A stretch of DNA of 54,215 bases, from NCBI GenBank assembly GCA_026988975.1, contig JALSKH010000106.1:1-54215 (forward strand), in the 5' to 3' direction. Shown piece by piece: positions 53,193 to 54,215 of this stretch. Position 1 is the first letter of the stretch. Every line of letters starts with the position of its first letter. This DNA comes from Campylobacteraceae bacterium (GTDB lineage Bacteria; Campylobacterota; Campylobacteria; Campylobacterales; Sulfurospirillaceae). Position numbers and translations under genes: made by a program. A model generated the notes under the pieces. It did no database searches, was not told the DNA's origin, and worked only from the letters and a program-made list of their open reading frames with translations.

Positions 53193-54215
53193 TTAATACT
53201 TCATCTTATAGTTTATAGTTTTTGATCTGTTTATCAATTTTTTTGAGATAGATGAGCAAATATCGAGTATATAAAACTCTCTGCCAAAAACCCTATATAC
53301 AAAATCTGATAGATTTTCAAATTTTGCAAAAACAGACTTATGGTGAACCAACTTTTGATAAGATGTTACCCATATCAACACTACTACACTAAACAAAATA
53401 CCATATATCATAAAAAACAGTGCATCACTCCATAATGCAGCCTTGAACAGAGCTTTTGAAAACTCACTATCTGGGTATATTATTCCTCCAAAGAGATGCT
53501 CGGCAAAGATATAAAACATAAGAGTAAAAGCAAATCCTAAAGTAGTTAGTAGCAGGGCTTTGTATCTTTTTCCTGAGTGATACATCGTATAAGCAACCTG
53601 AGAACCACTAACCCAAGCAAAAAGATAAAAAATCATAGTGCTGTCATAAGAGTTTTCTTTAATAAGAGGTGAAAATATAAAAAATGCCACACCCACAGGA
53701 ATAATCAAAACAAATATCAAATATTCAAAAATTGTTGGATTTTTGAATTTGAATTTTAAAAATAAAAAATCAAAAACAGATTGTCTAGAGATATTTGGCT
53801 CATTTCTAGCTTCATGGATGATACCGCCAGAACCTAAAAATAGTGACGCCTTAAATATACCGTGAACCATCATATGATATATCGCCAAAGCAAAAGCACC
53901 ACTGCCAATCTCCAGCATCATATAACCCATTTGCCCAACAGTCGAGTACGCTAATGCCTTTTTTATGTCATTTTGCATAAGCATCAATGCAGAGCCCAAT
54001 ATAGCAGTTATGAAGCCTATGACAAGTGCTACATGTAGAGCTGATACACCATGGATAAAAAGAGGTGCAAATCTATTGGCTATAAAAGCTCCTGCATTTA
54101 CAATGCCCGCGTGCATAAGTGCTGATATCGGGTTTGGACCCTCTAGCGTAAAAGGCAACCAAATGTGAAAAGGGAAACCGGCTGATTTTATGATGGCACT
54201 TATCATTATAAAAAT
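53193..54215 (-). CDS. dabB: DabB-type NuoL/MrpA-like ion-translocating subunit (5' end outside the window)
   Basis: The frame is open through the right edge of the window, so the N-terminus is missing; the track start at 54206 is internal. The visible 340 residues contain the antiporter core: KSAGFPFHIWLPFTLEGPNP, ALMHAGIVNAGAFI with the channel histidine, YSTVGQMGYMMLEIGSGAFA and YHMMVHGIFKASLFLGSGG. These belong to the NuoL/MrpA family used by DabB to couple ion flow to DabA. A complex I gene is excluded by the dabA gene downstream. Confidence 0.9.
   Translation of the reverse strand: MFIMISAIIKSAGFPFHIWLPFTLEGPNPISALMHAGIVNAGAFIANRFAPLFIHGVSALHVALVIGFITAILGSALMLMQNDIKKALAYSTVGQMGYMMLEIGSGAFALAIYHMMVHGIFKASLFLGSGGIIHEARNEPNISRQSVFDFLFLKFKFKNPTIFEYLIFVLIIPVGVAFFIFSPLIKENSYDSTMIFYLFAWVSGSQVAYTMYHSGKRYKALLLTTLGFAFTLMFYIFAEHLFGGIIYPDSEFSKALFKAALWSDALFFMIYGILFSVVVLIWVTSYQKLVHHKSVFAKFENLSDFVYRVFGREFYILDICSSISKKLINRSKTINYKMKY

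Noticed and set aside
53193-54215. Respiratory complex I subunit NuoL
   Set aside because: The downstream gene is dabA and no other nuo genes are present, so the DabB assignment fits better.
52448-54215. A frameshifted single dabB gene
   Set aside because: The dabB frame ends after a normal hydrophilic tail, and the next gene has its own ATG start one base later. A frameshift error is possible but not needed to explain the two ORFs.

Overview
The window is about two-thirds A+T and densely coded. It reads as a chromosomal segment of a Campylobacterota (former Epsilonproteobacteria) member, most like a free-living, sulfur- or hydrogen-oxidising autotroph of the Sulfurimonas type. Four things point there: a monomeric isocitrate dehydrogenase next to malate dehydrogenase, sucCD and oorDABC; a DabA/DabB-type inorganic carbon transporter; a MurF with a membrane-spanning N-terminus; and a gene order from murF to dapA that, from memory, matches Campylobacter jejuni Cj0795c-Cj0807. 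The genus is an inference. No rRNA, tRNA, CRISPR array, prophage or transposase was seen.

Layout. (1) 1-6.0 kb: a one-repeat Sel1 protein, then a minus-strand operon dctP-dctQ-dctM-pxpA-pxpB-pxpC (TRAP importer plus 5-oxoprolinase) and an unassigned protein. (2) 6.1-10.0 kb: a lipoprotein with a probably leaderless mRNA, a 54-residue cysteine protein missing from the ORF track, and ackA-pta. (3) 10.1-16.0 kb, minus strand: fapA-like, ruvA, ddl, a lone Phd/YefM-type antitoxin with its own palindromic promoter region, an alpha/beta hydrolase and murF. (4) 16.1-27.0 kb, plus strand: murJ-cysS-msbA, then pyrD, M16 protease, dapA, a FabL-like enoyl-ACP reductase, pgsA, rseP and yggS, mostly with overlapping ends. 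(5) 27.0-29.9 kb, minus strand: tctC-tctB-tctA. (6) 30.0-39.9 kb, minus strand: icd-mdh-fumarase alpha-fumarase beta, a terminator, then sucC-sucD-oorDABC. This is a near-complete reductive/oxidative TCA block. (7) 39.9-40.2 kb: a 270-bp nested inverted-repeat element with a three-way-junction shape, directly upstream of icd. (8) 40.3-44.7 kb: mltG, an AsmA/YhdP-like protein that starts inside it on the other strand, and a lipoprotein gene broken by an in-frame TAG. (9) 44.7-47.5 kb: a substrate-binding lipoprotein coupled to a GGDEF-EAL membrane protein. (10) 47.6-54.2 kb, minus strand: dabB (cut by the window edge), an extra membrane protein, dabA, a PII-like protein and a B12-radical SAM protein, with touching or overlapping ends throughout.

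How the genes fit together. The TCA block interconverts isocitrate, 2-oxoglutarate, succinyl-CoA, succinate, fumarate and malate. With DAB-supplied bicarbonate/CO2 it would feed the reductive TCA cycle, although ATP-citrate lyase and pyruvate:ferredoxin oxidoreductase lie outside the window. AckA-Pta links acetyl-CoA to acetate. The TRAP-Pxp and Tct operons would bring in organic acids. Most of region 3-4 serves the cell wall and envelope (Ddl, MurF, MurJ, DapA, MsbA, FabL-like, PgsA, RseP).

The strongest candidates for something undescribed are the nested repeat upstream of icd, the binding-protein/GGDEF-EAL pair, the five-gene DAB operon with its extra membrane protein, the autoregulated-looking orphan antitoxin in a wall-synthesis operon, and a strand-biased octamer ACATGTAG.
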